From Nonomuraea guangzhouensis (lineage in GTDB: Bacteria > Actinomycetota > Actinomycetes > Streptosporangiales > Streptosporangiaceae): DNA of 64,000 nt. Under the pieces are notes generated by a model. It did no database searches and had not been told where the DNA came from. It saw only the letters and a list, made by a program, of their open reading frames with translations. The stretch's first letter is position 1. Each line of letters opens with the position of its first letter. The translations under genes were made by a program, and so were the position numbers. Positions 9,568 through 17,875 of the stretch are shown piece after piece. The stretch covers positions 1 to 64,000 of the forward strand of contig NZ_JAHKRM010000049.1 in assembly GCF_019396345.1 (NCBI RefSeq), written 5' to 3'.

Positions 9568-9993
9568 TCAGCTCGTGCTCTCCTCGGCGTCGAGCTGGTG
9601 GTCCGCCCAGACGTAGCTCTCGGGGAGCAGGTCGGTGATGGAGACGGTACGGAGTCCGTCACTTGTGCCGACGATGACCTTGAGGGCTGGGAAGTAGTCG
9701 AGAAGGACCTGGCGGCAGCGGCCGCATGGGGGCACGACGCCTCGGTCGCGGTCGCCCACGGCGACGATGGTGTCCAGGTCGTAGGCGCCCTGCGCGGCAG
9801 CTGTGCCGATGAGGACCAGCTCCGCGCAGGGGCCGCCGGTGAAGTGGTAGGCGTTCACCGCCGTGACGATCCGGCCGTCCCGGTTGCGGGCCGCGGCCGC
9901 CATGGTGTGGTTGTCGCCCCGGCAGCGTGTGGCCGCGACGTGCGCCGCGGCCTGGATCAGTTCATGGTCGACATGGTTGATCTGTGTGGTCAT
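9568..9993 (-). CDS. Cytidine/blasticidin-S-type deaminase
   Basis: A 141-residue zinc-dependent nucleoside deaminase. The zinc and catalytic motifs are GGPCAEL (Cys and catalytic Glu) and PPCGRCRQ (two zinc Cys). Overall spacing and the C-terminus (DLLPESYVWADHQ) resemble blasticidin-S deaminase (Bsd/BSR) as much as housekeeping cytidine deaminases, so nucleoside salvage or nucleoside-antibiotic detoxification are both possible. The start is ambiguous: ATG 9993 or ATG 10008, five codons earlier. It lies directly after the dienelactone hydrolase gene on the same strand and is probably co-transcribed with it. Confidence 0.82.
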   Translation of the reverse strand: MTTQINHVDHELIQAAAHVAATRCRGDNHTMAAAARNRDGRIVTAVNAYHFTGGPCAELVLIGTAAAQGAYDLDTIVAVGDRDRGVVPPCGRCRQVLLDYFPALKVIVGTSDGLRTVSITDLLPESYVWADHQLDAEESTS

Positions 9994-10012
9994 CTTCTCT
10001 GCCTTCATGGCT

Positions 10013-10744
10013 CTATGACGATGAGTGCCGTTCGGTGAAGGACATGATGCGTCGCCACGCGTCCTCGCACGCCGCCGCCCACTCGCTGAACGACCGGTCG
10101 AAGAAGGAGTGCGGGGCGCCCTCATAGATGTGCGTCTCGTGCTCGGTGCCCGCCCTGTCGAGCGCGGCCGTGTACGCGGCGAACTGCTCCGGCGTCGAGG
10201 CCGTGTCGGCACCGGCGCGCAGCAGCAGGAGCGGGGCGCCGGGAACGGGCGGCGGGTCGCCGACCGCGCGGAGCGCGCCGTAGAAGCCGATGCCACCCGC
10301 CAGGCCGTTGCCCTCGGCCGCCAGCCGCCAGGAGTGGGCGCCGCCGAGGCAGAAGCCCACCGTGAACACCGGGCCCGTCTTGGCCAGGTCCGTGACGGCC
10401 TCGCCGACGTCGGTGCGCACCTGGTCGGCGGTCAGCTGCGACACGTGCGGCATGTAGTCGAAGTCGTCGCCCCTGTCGTCCGTGCCCGCCGTACGGCCGA
10501 AGTAGTCGATGGCGACGGCCCGGAACCCCGCCTCGGCGAACCGGACCGCCAGCTCGCGGTAGAACGGGTGCAGTCCGCGCACGTCCGGCAGGATGACCAC
10601 GCCGCGCCCGTTCGGCACCGCGGGCTCGGCACGGTAGGCGAGGAAGGTGTTGCCGTCGGCGGCGGTCAGCTTGAGCGGCTCCTGGGCGGCGGCCCGGCCC
10701 TTGATCGGCGGGGCGGGCGGCCTGCTGTCGGTGGAGTGGCACAT
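10013..10744 (-). CDS. Dienelactone hydrolase family protein
   Basis: A 243-residue alpha/beta hydrolase of the dienelactone hydrolase family, which hydrolyses cyclic or activated esters with a Cys-Asp-His triad. The candidate nucleophile is the Cys in VGFCLGGAHS, the Asp is in RAGADTAS and the His in GAPHSFFDR. The ATG at 10744 has no Shine-Dalgarno but has TATGCT exactly 6 nt upstream (10751-10756), consistent with a leaderless mRNA; an ATG at 10780 is the alternative. The deaminase gene follows within 20 nt. The natural substrate is unknown. Confidence 0.85.
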   Translation of the reverse strand: MCHSTDSRPPAPPIKGRAAAQEPLKLTAADGNTFLAYRAEPAVPNGRGVVILPDVRGLHPFYRELAVRFAEAGFRAVAIDYFGRTAGTDDRGDDFDYMPHVSQLTADQVRTDVGEAVTDLAKTGPVFTVGFCLGGAHSWRLAAEGNGLAGGIGFYGALRAVGDPPPVPGAPLLLLRAGADTASTPEQFAAYTAALDRAGTEHETHIYEGAPHSFFDRSFSEWAAACEDAWRRIMSFTERHSSS

Positions 10745-10790
10745 GATCAGAGCATATTCACGGGACGTGCCGAGAAGCATGAACGACGAG

Positions 10791-11657
10791 CTAGTACGGC
10801 GGCGCGGCCCTGAGCGCCGCCAGTAGGTGCGCGTGCACCCTGGCGACCGGAGCCCTGGCCAGCCCGCCCGAGCGGACCGCGAGGTAACCGGTGTTGATCG
10901 GCGCCAGCTCCGGCTCCGCGAGCGTGACCAGCCGGCCCGCCGCCAGATCGGTCCCGCACAGGTACGCGGGCAGGACGGAGACGCCCATCCCGGCCCGCAC
11001 CGCGTTCAGCACGCCACGCAGGTCGGGGATCACCACCTGCGCGGCCATGGCCGGCCGCCGCCCGAAGACCGTCCGCCAGTAGCGGCGCACGATGGGCAGA
11101 TCCTCGGCATAGGAGATCAGCGGCATGGCCGCGAGATCCGCCCGTGCGGCCACCTCGGGACTGGCCACCAGCAGGAACTCCTCGTCGTACGCGGGCTCCG
11201 CCTGGACGCCGCGCACCCGCGGCCGGATCGTGGACACCACCAGGTCGAGCCGCCCGGCCGCCAGGTCGGCGAGCAGGCCGTCGGACAGCCCGAACGTCGT
11301 GCGCAGCCGCAGCCCGTCGCGCACCAGCGGCGCGAGCAGCGGGATCACCTGCTCGCAGACGAACTCGGCCGGGCCGCCCAGGTGGACCGCCTGCTCCGAC
11401 GGCAGTTCCGCGTCCACCACCGCGTCCAGTGCGTCGAGCGAGCCGGCCACCCGGCGGGCCAGCTCGTCCGCGGCCGCCGTGGGGGCGACGCCGCGCGGCA
11501 GCCGGTCGAACAGCGGCCGGTCCAGCGCCGCCTCCAGGGTCTTGACCTGCGCGGTCACCGCGGGCTGCGACAGGCCGAGCGTCTGCGCGGCGGCCGTGAT
11601 GGAGCCCGTCCGGTAAACCTCGAGGAACGTCCTGAGCAGGTCCAGCGAGAGCGACAT
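10791..11657 (-). CDS. LysR-family transcriptional regulator
   Basis: A 288-residue LysR-type regulator. The N-terminal winged helix-turn-helix is clear (residues 5-60, GSITAAAQTLGLSQPAVTAQVKTLE), followed by the LysR substrate-binding domain. It is divergent from the PfpI-like gene at 11730 with a 72-bp intergenic region that carries a perfect dyad touching its own start codon. Autorepression plus control of the divergent gene is therefore likely. Confidence 0.9.
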   Translation of the reverse strand: MSLSLDLLRTFLEVYRTGSITAAAQTLGLSQPAVTAQVKTLEAALDRPLFDRLPRGVAPTAAADELARRVAGSLDALDAVVDAELPSEQAVHLGGPAEFVCEQVIPLLAPLVRDGLRLRTTFGLSDGLLADLAAGRLDLVVSTIRPRVRGVQAEPAYDEEFLLVASPEVAARADLAAMPLISYAEDLPIVRRYWRTVFGRRPAMAAQVVIPDLRGVLNAVRAGMGVSVLPAYLCGTDLAAGRLVTLAEPELAPINTGYLAVRSGGLARAPVARVHAHLLAALRAAPPY

Positions 11658-11671
11658 ATCAGTATTCTGAT
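11658..11671. promoter_or_regulatory. Candidate LysR operator ATCAG-N4-CTGAT
   Basis: A perfect inverted repeat, ATCAGTATTCTGAT, abuts the LysR start codon within the 72-bp divergent intergenic region. The position suits autoregulation. A second element, GGCTGA, occurs twice downstream (near 11672 and 11698), which may extend the site toward the PfpI-like promoter. Confidence 0.6.
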
Positions 11672-11729
11672 GGCTGACCGCCAGATTTACTATTTGTGGC
11701 TGATGGGTCGGCGGGGCGATGCTCAGGTC

Positions 11730-12386
11730 ATGACCAAGCGCATTCTGATCGCACTGACCAGCCATGACGACCTCGGCGGAGTCAGGAAGACCGGCTACTA
11801 CGTGCCCGAGGCGGCTCATCCCTGGGAGATATTCCGGCAGGCCGGGTTCGAGGTCGAGGCGGCGAGTGTGGGCGGCGGCCGGACGCCCGAGGACGGGTAC
11901 GACCCGGCCGACCCCGTCCAGACCGCCTTCCTGGCCGACCTCGAAAGGCGGACCGTCCCGCGGCTGGCCGACCTCGACGCCGCCTCGTACGACGCGGTGT
12001 TCTACGCCGGAGGGCACGGCACCATGTGGGACTTTCCCGACGATCCGGACGTGGCCCGGCTCGGGCGGGAGGTGTACGAGCGCGGCGGCGTCGTCGCGGC
12101 CGTCTGCCACGGCCCGGCGGCACTGGTGAACCTCACGCTCTCCGACGGCTCGTACCTCGTGTCGGGCAAGCGGGTGGCGGGGTTCACCAACAGCGAGGAG
12201 TACGCGGCGGGCGTCGCGGACGTGGTGCCGTTCCTGCTGGCCGACAAGCTGCGGGAGCGTGGCGCGCGGCACGAGGGCGCGGGTGACTTCGAGCCGCACG
12301 TCGTCGTGGACGACCGCCTCGCCACCGGCCAGAACCCGGCCAGCGCCGCCCCGCTCGCCCAACGCGTCGTCGAGCTGCTGACCTGA
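11730..12386 (+). CDS. DJ-1/PfpI-family (type 1 glutamine amidotransferase-like) protein
   Basis: A 218-residue DJ-1/PfpI superfamily protein. The nucleophile elbow is AVCHGPAAL with the conserved Cys, preceded by the oxyanion segment YAGGHGTMWDF. The PEAAHPWE segment near residue 27 and the SGKRVAGFTNSEE segment fit the Hsp31/glyoxalase-III branch, so a chaperone, deglycase or glutathione-independent glyoxalase role is possible. It is probably controlled by the divergent LysR. Biochemical activity cannot be decided from sequence. Confidence 0.88.
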   Translation: MTKRILIALTSHDDLGGVRKTGYYVPEAAHPWEIFRQAGFEVEAASVGGGRTPEDGYDPADPVQTAFLADLERRTVPRLADLDAASYDAVFYAGGHGTMWDFPDDPDVARLGREVYERGGVVAAVCHGPAALVNLTLSDGSYLVSGKRVAGFTNSEEYAAGVADVVPFLLADKLRERGARHEGAGDFEPHVVVDDRLATGQNPASAAPLAQRVVELLT

Positions 12387-12498
12387 CGGGTTGGCGGGTG
12401 AACGGGGGTCAAACGCCGCCGGATGGCGGTTGTCCGGCGGCGGCCGGGATCTGACCATCGAGGGGTAGGGTCAAGCATCCCGTGGAAGGGGAAGCGAC

Positions 12499-13458
12499 AT
12501 GGCAACACACCCCAATCTGGACCCCGAACTCCGTGCCGGGCTCGGCCAGATAATGCTGCCGGACACCGGTGGTCTGTCCGGGGAGAGCCTCCCCGGGCAT
12601 CGGGCTCAGATCAACGCCATGTTGGCGGCCGCGCCGCCGCCGGAGACCGACGTCACGATCGAGGATCGCCACGTACCGGGGCCCGAGGGCGCACCCGACG
12701 TCCGGGTACGGATCTACCGCCCGGCCGGGACCGAGACGGACCGGCCGGGGCTGTACTGGATCCACGGCGGCGGCATGATCGTCGGTGTCCCGGAGATGGA
12801 CGACGCCATGGTGATCGAGTACGCCGAGCAGCTCGGCGTCGTGATCGTCTCCGTGGACTACCGGCTCGCCCCCGAACACCCACATCCCGCACCGGTCGAG
12901 GATTGCTACGCCGGACTGCTGTGGACCGCCAAGAACGCCGGTGAGCTCGGCCTCGACCCCACCAGGCTGGCCGTGGGCGGCGCGAGCGCGGGCGGCGGGC
13001 TGGCCGCGGCGACCGTGCTGCTCGCCCGCGACAGAGGCGGGCCCGACGTCTCCTTCCAGTTGCTCGTCTGCCCGATGCTCGACGACCGCAACATCACCCC
13101 GTCCAGCCACGAGTTCGCCGAGGCCGTCATGTGGGACCGGGCCGCGAACCTGTTCGGCTGGACCGCCCTGCTCGGCGACCGGGTCGGTGGCGACGACGTC
13201 TCGCCCTACGCCGCGCCGGCCCGGGCCACCGACCTGGCAGGGCTGCCTCCGTCGTTCATCGACGTGGGGGAGCTGGAGGTGTTCAGGGATGAGTGCATCG
13301 AGTACGCGCGGCGGCTCGTGCAGGCCGGGGTGTCGACCGAGTTCCACCTTTATCCCGGGGCCTTCCACGGGTTCGACGGGCTGGTTCCCGACACCGAGCT
13401 GAGCCGCAGGGCCAGGGCGAACCGGCTGGCGGGGCTCAAGCGGGCGTTCCGCGTCTGA
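12499..13458 (+). CDS. HSL-family alpha/beta hydrolase (esterase)
   Basis: A 319-residue hormone-sensitive-lipase-type esterase. The oxyanion motif HGGG is followed by the nucleophile motif GASAGGG (Ser), DVGELEVF carries the likely acid and FHGFDG the His. There is no signal peptide, so it acts in the cytoplasm, probably on short-chain esters. GGAAGGGG precedes the ATG. It is convergent with the PucR gene, 11 bp away. Confidence 0.9.
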   Translation: MATHPNLDPELRAGLGQIMLPDTGGLSGESLPGHRAQINAMLAAAPPPETDVTIEDRHVPGPEGAPDVRVRIYRPAGTETDRPGLYWIHGGGMIVGVPEMDDAMVIEYAEQLGVVIVSVDYRLAPEHPHPAPVEDCYAGLLWTAKNAGELGLDPTRLAVGGASAGGGLAAATVLLARDRGGPDVSFQLLVCPMLDDRNITPSSHEFAEAVMWDRAANLFGWTALLGDRVGGDDVSPYAAPARATDLAGLPPSFIDVGELEVFRDECIEYARRLVQAGVSTEFHLYPGAFHGFDGLVPDTELSRRARANRLAGLKRAFRV

Positions 13459-13469
13459 CGCACGGGCGG

Positions 13470-14630
13470 TCAGGCGGGTGTCGTGCCGTTGGCGCGCAGG
13501 CGTACCAGAGCCAGGGCCAGGTGGGCGCGGAGGCGTCCGGCGGAGTCGGCGAGCGAGAAGCCCAGGACCGACTCCGCCCGTGCGATCCGCGCGGCCATCG
13601 AGCTGTGGTGCAGGTGCAGGACGGTGGCGGCCCGGCGTACCGAACCCTCGGCGCACAGCGCCCGCACGGCCGCCCGGCCCTCGCCGCCGAGCCGCTCCAT
13701 CGACCGTACGTCGGCCAGTTCGGCGATCGCCGCGTCGGGCACGTCGGCGTAGAGGGCCAGGGCGCCCAGCTCGGTCCAGCGCACCACGCGGTCCTGCGGC
13801 CCGGTGAAGCGCAGCGCGGTACGCGCGCCCGCCCACGACTCGGCCACCCGCGAACCGGGCAGCTCGGGGCCGATACCGACGCGCGCGGAAACGGGCAGCT
13901 CGGTGCCGGTGCCGACGCGCGCGGAGTCGGGCAGCTCGGTGCCGACGCGCGCGGAGTCGGGCAGCCGGGGCAGCGCGGTGGCCACCAGCACCGCCTCCGT
14001 GTCACCGATCCGGGCCGCGCGGACGTGGTGCCCCATCGTCCGTACCCCGGGCACCAAGGCGAAGCCCTCGTCCGCGGGGATCGCGATAGCCAGCGCCTGT
14101 AGCGGCGTCGCGGGGTCGAACCCCAGCAGCCGCAGCGCCCGCGCCCGCTCCGCCTCGCCGGTCTCCGCCGACAGCGCCAGCTCCACCAGCGCCGGGTCCC
14201 GGCCCTCGCGGGCCAGTGCCACGGCGCGTTCCAGCGTGACCTCCGCCGCGGCCGCGAACCGTTCGAGGACGATCTCGTCCAGCCCGTGCGGGACGCCGTC
14301 GCGCTCCATCCAGACCGCGCCGAGCCCGGACGCCAGCTCCCTGACCACCTTGAGCGCGCCGCCCGGACGGTCGCCGGTGTCCGTACGGTCGGCATCCGTA
14401 CGGTCGGTGCCCGGGTGGTCGACGTGGCCGTTGGGGAACGTGCGGGTGCGCCGCCCGGTGGCCGCGTCGAGCAGGCCCACCGGGCACTGGGTCAGCCGCG
14501 CGGTCGCCGAGAGCAGCACCGGGACGCTCACGTGGTCGCGTACCAGCGAGTCGAAGTAGGCGATGACGCGCACCGCGCTCTCCGCGTCGGTGTCCAGCGT
14601 CGACAGTCGGAGCAGCAGTCCTCGCACCAC
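13470..14630 (-). CDS. PucR-family transcriptional regulator
   Basis: About 386 residues. The C-terminus is a PucR-type HTH_30 domain (EGSVRRAATVLHLHHSSMAARI). The central region is the GGDEF-like part of the family and the N-terminus a loosely conserved sensing region. The start is uncertain: GTG at 14630 or 14627, or TTG at 14672; none has a clear Shine-Dalgarno. Residues about 218-260 contain a tandem low-complexity repeat that interrupts the conserved region. It is divergent from an acyl-CoA dehydrogenase operon and shares a dyad with it, so it probably regulates that operon. Confidence 0.82.
   Translation of the reverse strand: MVRGLLLRLSTLDTDAESAVRVIAYFDSLVRDHVSVPVLLSATARLTQCPVGLLDAATGRRTRTFPNGHVDHPGTDRTDADRTDTGDRPGGALKVVRELASGLGAVWMERDGVPHGLDEIVLERFAAAAEVTLERAVALAREGRDPALVELALSAETGEAERARALRLLGFDPATPLQALAIAIPADEGFALVPGVRTMGHHVRAARIGDTEAVLVATALPRLPDSARVGTELPDSARVGTGTELPVSARVGIGPELPGSRVAESWAGARTALRFTGPQDRVVRWTELGALALYADVPDAAIAELADVRSMERLGGEGRAAVRALCAEGSVRRAATVLHLHHSSMAARIARAESVLGFSLADSAGRLRAHLALALVRLRANGTTPA
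13857..13968 (-). repeat. In-frame 36/36/30-bp tandem repeat inside the PucR gene
   Basis: Units start at 13857, 13893, 13929 and 13959 (last partial), each beginning GGGCAGC and ending in GACGCGCGCGGA. They encode 10-12-residue copies of the type ELPxSARVG. Unit lengths are multiples of three, so the frame is kept. Confidence 0.85.
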
Positions 14631-14666
14631 TTCAGCGTATGTCCGGAAACGGCCACCTGGCGATGC

Positions 14667-14690
14667 GACCAAGCATACGCTAGGTTGGTC
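14667..14690. promoter_or_regulatory. Candidate TetR-type operator between PucR and acyl-CoA dehydrogenase genes
   Basis: A dyad GACCAA-N12-TTGGTC encloses CCAAGCATACGCTAGG. Back-to-back -10-like hexamers overlap it (TATGCT on the minus strand, TACGCT on the plus strand). It belongs to the set of related sites at 30186, 32117, 40080 and 50300. Confidence 0.55.
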
Positions 14691-14692
14691 TT

Positions 14693-15796
14693 GTGGATCT
14701 CGACTTCTCCGCGGCCGAGCAGGACTTCCGTGCCGAGGTTCGGGACTGGCTCGCCCGTCACGTACCCGATGGGCTGCCGTCGATGGACACCCCCGAGGGC
14801 TTCGAGGCGCACCGCGCGTGGGAGGCGCTGCTCGCCTCCGCCCGGCTGTCCGCCGTCTCCTGGCCCGAGGAGTACGGCGGGCGGAACGCCTCGCTGATCG
14901 AGTGGTTGATCTTCGAGGAGGAGTACTGGGCCGCGGGCGCTCCCGGCCGGGTCACCCAGAACGGCGTCTTCCTGCTGGCCCCGACCCTGCTGGCGTACGG
15001 CACGGAGGAGCAGCGGCGGCGCTGGCTGCCCGGAATGGCCAAGGCCGACGAGGTATGGGCGCAGGCGTGGTCGGAGCCGGAGGCGGGCAGCGACCTGGCC
15101 GCGCTGAAGTCACGGGCGACCCGGGTGGACGGCGGCTGGCGGCTGTCCGGGCAGAAGACGTGGAGCTCCCGCGCCGCCTACGCCTCACACGGGTTCGGTC
15201 TCTTCCGTACCTCGGATGAGGGCAGGCACCGGGGGCTGACGTACTTCATGTTCCCGCTCGACGAGGTGACGGTCCGGCCGATCGCGCAGCTCGACGGGCT
15301 GCCCGGGTTCGCCGAGCTGTTCTTCGACGGCGTCTTCGTACCCGACTCGATGGTGCTCGGCGCCCCCGGCGAGGGCTGGCGGATCGCGATGGCCACCACC
15401 TCCTCCGAACGCGGACTCGCCCTGCGCAGCCCCGGCCGCTTCCTGGCCACCGCCGACCGGCTCGTCCACCTGGCCCGCGACGCGAGCCCCGAACTCGCCG
15501 ACCGGGCGGCCCGCTGCTGGACCGACGCCGAGGCGTACCGCCTGCACACCTTCGCCACCGCCCACCGGCTCATGTCGGGCGCCGAGATCGGCTCCGCGGC
15601 CAGCATGGGCAAGGTCTTCTGGTCCGAGCTGGACCTGCGGATGCACACCCTGGCCATGGAGCTGCTCGGCGAACGGGCGGGGGAGACGCCGTGGCTGGAC
15701 GGGTTCCTGTTCGCGCTGGCGGGGCCCATCTACGCGGGCACGAACGAGATCCAGCGCAACATCATCGCCGAGCGAGTCCTGGGGCTGCCCCGATGA
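14693..15796 (+). CDS. Acyl-CoA dehydrogenase (first of a pair)
   Basis: A 367-residue FAD-dependent acyl-CoA dehydrogenase, GTG start. The FAD-binding segment AWSEPEAGSDLAALKSRA and the C-terminal GPIYAGTNEIQRNIIAERVLGLPR motif are typical. The next gene overlaps by 4 nt (ATGA) and encodes a second, divergent member, as in heteromeric (alpha2beta2) dehydrogenases of steroid side-chain catabolism (the FadE pairs). This suggests one enzyme made of two subunits. The substrate is unknown, but the neighbouring regulation fits branched or cyclic acyl-CoAs. Confidence 0.9.
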   Translation: MDLDFSAAEQDFRAEVRDWLARHVPDGLPSMDTPEGFEAHRAWEALLASARLSAVSWPEEYGGRNASLIEWLIFEEEYWAAGAPGRVTQNGVFLLAPTLLAYGTEEQRRRWLPGMAKADEVWAQAWSEPEAGSDLAALKSRATRVDGGWRLSGQKTWSSRAAYASHGFGLFRTSDEGRHRGLTYFMFPLDEVTVRPIAQLDGLPGFAELFFDGVFVPDSMVLGAPGEGWRIAMATTSSERGLALRSPGRFLATADRLVHLARDASPELADRAARCWTDAEAYRLHTFATAHRLMSGAEIGSAASMGKVFWSELDLRMHTLAMELLGERAGETPWLDGFLFALAGPIYAGTNEIQRNIIAERVLGLPR

Positions 15797-16872
15797 CCTT
15801 CGCCTTCACCGACGAGCAACTGGCCCTCGCCGAGACCGTACGGGATGTGCTGCGCGCGCACTGCCCACCCGCCGCGCTGCGCTCCGAACGCCGCCCCGCC
15901 TGGGAACAGCTGGCCGGGATCGGCTTCTTCGGGCTGCTCCTGCCGCCGGACGCCGACGGGCTCGGGCTCCGGCTGGTGGACGCGGTGGCCGCGCTGGAGG
16001 AGACCGGACGGGCCTGCCTGCCCGGTCCGGTCGTGGAGACCGCCGTGGCGGCGCCGTACCTGCTGGACGACGTCGCGAAGCTCGCCTCCGGGTCGGTCTG
16101 CGTGAGCGTGCTGCTTCCCGGCCAGGCGTACGCTCCCGACGCCGACCTGGTCGACCTGCTCGTGGTCGCGCGCGCCGACGGCCTGCACCTGGTCTCCAGG
16201 GAGTCCGTACGGCTGGCGCCCCGGCCCGGTGCCGATCCGTGCCGGAGGCTGTTCGAGGTCTCCTTCGACGACTCCGTTCGCCTGGACCGCTCGTACCTCC
16301 CCGCCCTGCGACGGGCCACCGTGGCGACGGCGGCGCAGCTCATCGGGGTGGCCAGGCATCTGCTGTCGGTCACCGTGGCGCATGCCGGGGTCAGGACCCA
16401 GTTCGGCACGGCCATCGGGTCGTTCCAGGCGGTCAAGCACCAGCTGGCCGACGTGGCCATCGCGCTGGACTTCGCCGCCCCACTCGTCTACCGGGCGGCC
16501 CTGTCGGTGGATCCGCCGGTGGATCGGCCGGTGCGGCAGGTGGATGGGGCGGCGTCGTGGGGGGACCGGGCGGCGCCGGGGGCGGATGGGGAGGTTCCCG
16601 TGGTGGCGCGGTCGGTGCGCGGGGCTGGTCGGCCGGTGCCGACCATGGACCGGGACGTCAGTGCCGCCAAGGCCGCCGCCGGTGAGGCGGCCGCGCTGGC
16701 GGCGCGGGTGGCGTTGCAGGTGCACGGTGCGATCGGTTACACCGACGAGCTGGACCTGCGGTTCTGGCTGGCGCGGGCCTGGTCGCTGTCGGCCGCGTAC
16801 GGTGGCTCCGCCGTACACCGGGCCCGGGTACGGACATCGGTGATCGGCGGCGATCTGAGGCGGTACCCATGA
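15793..16872 (+). CDS. Acyl-CoA dehydrogenase-like second subunit with a low-complexity insert
   Basis: 359 residues. The N-terminal and middle domains are short and degenerate, and the C-terminal helical domain carries GVRTQFGTAIGSFQAVKHQLAD and QVHGAIGYTDELDL. Residues about 239-286 are a Pro/Asp/Gly-rich insert between helices, encoded by repetitive GC-rich DNA (16510-16650), which is not expected in this fold. ATG overlaps the upstream stop, and the next gene overlaps again, so the three genes form an operon. Probably the non-catalytic or partner subunit of a heteromeric dehydrogenase; this is inference from the pairing. Confidence 0.85.
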   Translation: MTFAFTDEQLALAETVRDVLRAHCPPAALRSERRPAWEQLAGIGFFGLLLPPDADGLGLRLVDAVAALEETGRACLPGPVVETAVAAPYLLDDVAKLASGSVCVSVLLPGQAYAPDADLVDLLVVARADGLHLVSRESVRLAPRPGADPCRRLFEVSFDDSVRLDRSYLPALRRATVATAAQLIGVARHLLSVTVAHAGVRTQFGTAIGSFQAVKHQLADVAIALDFAAPLVYRAALSVDPPVDRPVRQVDGAASWGDRAAPGADGEVPVVARSVRGAGRPVPTMDRDVSAAKAAAGEAAALAARVALQVHGAIGYTDELDLRFWLARAWSLSAAYGGSAVHRARVRTSVIGGDLRRYP

Positions 16873-17702
16873 GGTTCGGCGTCCCGCTCGGCCTCATTCA
16901 TCCGGCCGCCTGGAAGGACGTGGCGGTGGCCGCCGACGAGCTGGGCTTCGAGTCCGTGTGGCTGCCCGAGCACCTCGTGTTCAGCACCGACCTGTCGACG
17001 GCCCGCTACCCGGGCACCTCCGAGCCGGGCATCACGCCGTCCACGCCGCTGTTCGACGCGCCCGCGTACCTGTGCTGGCTGGCCGCGTTGACCTCCAGGA
17101 TCAGGCTGGGTACGGCCGTGCACCTCTTCGCACTGCGCCACCCGTTCGTGTCGGCCCGCGCCTTCGCCACGCTCGACGTGGTGTCGTCGGGCCGGGCCAT
17201 CTGCGGGGTAGGAGCGGGCTGGTACCGGGGGGAATGGGACGCGGCCGGCATCCCCTTCGCCTCACGCGGCGCACGGCTGGACGAGGCCATCGAGGTGGCC
17301 AGGCGGTTGTGGAGCTCGCCGGTGGTCGAGCATTCGGGGCGGTTCTACTCGTTTCCCGAGGTGGCGTTCGAGCCCAAGCCGGTACAGCACCGGCTGCCGA
17401 TCCTTTGCGGCGGCGAATCCCCCGCTGCCCTGCGTCGGGCCGCGTCGTTGTGTGACGGCTGGATCAGCATGCCGCACACACTGGAGTCGATCAGACCGCA
17501 ACTGGGCCGGCTGGCGGCGCTGCGGGGGGAGCGGCGCTGCTCGGTGACGGCCCACGCGTACTCGCTGGCGTCGCCGGATGAGGTGGCGGACTGGGCTGGG
17601 CTGGGAGTGGACCGGCTGATCGTCCGTCCGTGGAAGCGCAGCCGCGACGCCGTCTCCTGCCTGGCCACCTTCGCCGCGGACTACGGGGTCACCTCGCGCT
17701 AG
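16869..17702 (+). CDS. LLM-class F420-dependent oxidoreductase
   Basis: A 277-residue luciferase-like monooxygenase-fold protein. FGVPLGLIHPAAW at the N-terminus, the VWLPEHLVFS segment and GVGAGWYRGEWDAAGIPF are typical of the TIGR03619-type F420-dependent branch. It overlaps the dehydrogenase stop by 4 nt and completes a three-gene operon. A redox step on the same CoA-linked or ketone substrate is plausible. The cofactor assignment rests on family resemblance only. Confidence 0.86.
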   Translation: MRFGVPLGLIHPAAWKDVAVAADELGFESVWLPEHLVFSTDLSTARYPGTSEPGITPSTPLFDAPAYLCWLAALTSRIRLGTAVHLFALRHPFVSARAFATLDVVSSGRAICGVGAGWYRGEWDAAGIPFASRGARLDEAIEVARRLWSSPVVEHSGRFYSFPEVAFEPKPVQHRLPILCGGESPAALRRAASLCDGWISMPHTLESIRPQLGRLAALRGERRCSVTAHAYSLASPDEVADWAGLGVDRLIVRPWKRSRDAVSCLATFAADYGVTSR

Positions 17703-17752
17703 CTTCGGTACGGACCATGGCGCGCCGGCTTCGGTACGGACCCCATGGCGTC
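17703..17752 (+). repeat. Imperfect 21-23-bp direct duplication after the LLM gene
   Basis: GCTTCGGTACGGACC followed by an ATGGCG occurs twice, at 17703 and 17730. It sits in the 173-bp gap between convergent genes at 17702 and 17876. No gene is seen in that gap. Confidence 0.6.
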
Positions 17753-17875
17753 GAGAGTGCGGTGCCGCGTCGGCTTGGCCACCGGAGCCAGGACCAGGGT
17801 GTTGTCCGCGCGTTGCGGGGTTTCGCCCGAATCCGCTGCCGGAATGCCGCTGTCGCTCGCACCGGCCGTCGCTGA

